From contig LVAT01000010.1 in assembly GCA_001604135.1 (NCBI GenBank), forward strand, positions 160,031-224,030: DNA of 64,000 bases, given 5' to 3'. The notes beneath the pieces were generated by a model. It saw only the letters and a program-made list of their open reading frames with translations. It was not told the origin of the DNA and made no database searches. This stretch comes from Clostridiales bacterium Firm_14. Lineage in GTDB: Bacteria; Bacillota; Clostridia; Saccharofermentanales; Saccharofermentanaceae. Position numbers and translations under genes: made by a program. Below are positions 63,776 through 64,000 of the stretch, in pieces. Within the stretch, counting starts at the first letter, position 1. Each line of letters begins with the position of its first letter.

Positions 63776-64000
63776 CCCCGTAAATCAAGGTTTTTAAGCA
63801 TTTTCAGAACTTTTTTGCAAGCCGCGCCGGGGTTTATGCGTCTGATATGTCATTAGCCGTAAGGACGTCCTTGTTTACCGCCATTTTGCATATTTTTATG
63901 AATTGGCGGTTCGGAAAAACTGAAGTGCCCTGCAGTTAACCGCCAAAACATGAGAAAAGCCAAATTTGACGGTAATACCTACCTGAAATCAGTTTTTCGC
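63776..64000. other. Right-edge gap with ACCGCCA/GGCGGTT repeats, no gene seen
   Basis: I see no supported gene. ACCGCCATTTTGCAT at 63879 can pair with ATGAATTGGCGGT near 63898, and GGCGGTT with AACCGCC near 63940, making successive hairpins. The last bases hold TACCTACCTGAAA, a little like the palindrome at 45853. The neighbouring gene lies beyond the window. Confidence 0.4.

Noticed and set aside
1..64000. rRNA, tRNA, phage or transposase genes
   Set aside because: I looked for conserved motifs and found none; absence of tRNAs is by eye and a tRNAscan run would be needed to be certain.

Overview
The window looks like the chromosome of an anaerobic, Gram-positive, plant-fibre-fermenting member of the Bacillota (class Clostridia, perhaps a rumen or gut relative of Saccharofermentans or Lachnospiraceae). 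The basis is the many lipoboxed secreted proteins, strong AGGAGG ribosome sites, YesM/YesN and MoxR/DUF58/transglutaminase genes, a GH10 xylanase and a CBM2-bearing surface protein. The genus is inference. I see no rRNA, tRNA, CRISPR array, phage or transposase gene.

Layout. 1-9.7 kb: a truncated and a complete large solute-binding lipoprotein, several lipoproteins and small membrane proteins of unknown role, and a membrane-tethered Ntn-hydrolase. 9.8-14.7 kb: a DUF1579-like protein, a hypothetical protein, a metallo-beta-lactamase-fold enzyme and a LuxE/LuxC acyl-protein synthetase and acyl-CoA reductase pair. 14.9-22.7 kb: another large solute-binding lipoprotein, a 36-residue peptide gene, a methyltransferase, CorA, an iron alcohol dehydrogenase with a short-chain dehydrogenase, and a membrane-bound XRE regulator. 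22.8-26.7 kb: an OmpR/histidine-kinase pair and PutP. 26.7-31.2 kb: an AT-rich island with a cellulose-binding, calcium-repeat surface protein whose C-terminal caspase-like domain lies in the -1 frame, followed by small membrane proteins and a decayed second C-terminal cassette. This has the layout of a polymorphic toxin locus and is the most novel part of the window. 31.4-32.7 kb: an MFS exporter.

32.8-45.4 kb is one functional unit for pentose use: a YesN/YesM two-component system with its own sugar-binding lipoprotein (a three-component sensor), a GntR/LacI-type repressor, a ribose/galactofuranose-type ABC importer (binding protein, double ATPase, two permeases), an FGGY kinase and an AraD-type 4-epimerase. 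No arabinose isomerase is present. 46.0-50.4 kb: a MoxR-DUF58-transglutaminase operon. 50.4-53.7 kb: a tautomerase, a lipoprotein, and a zinc-type binding protein under two Fur-family boxes, followed by a lipoprotein that may belong to the same zinc response. 53.7-59.9 kb: a GT39-like membrane glycosyltransferase, a fourth large solute-binding lipoprotein and a GH10 xylanase. 60.1-63.5 kb: PlsC and a lipid kinase, a TSCPD protein, and MgtE behind a long leader with an internal terminator and a clear promoter, probably a magnesium-sensing riboswitch.

Short palindromes recur between genes. Function calls rest on motifs read by eye. No database search was possible.
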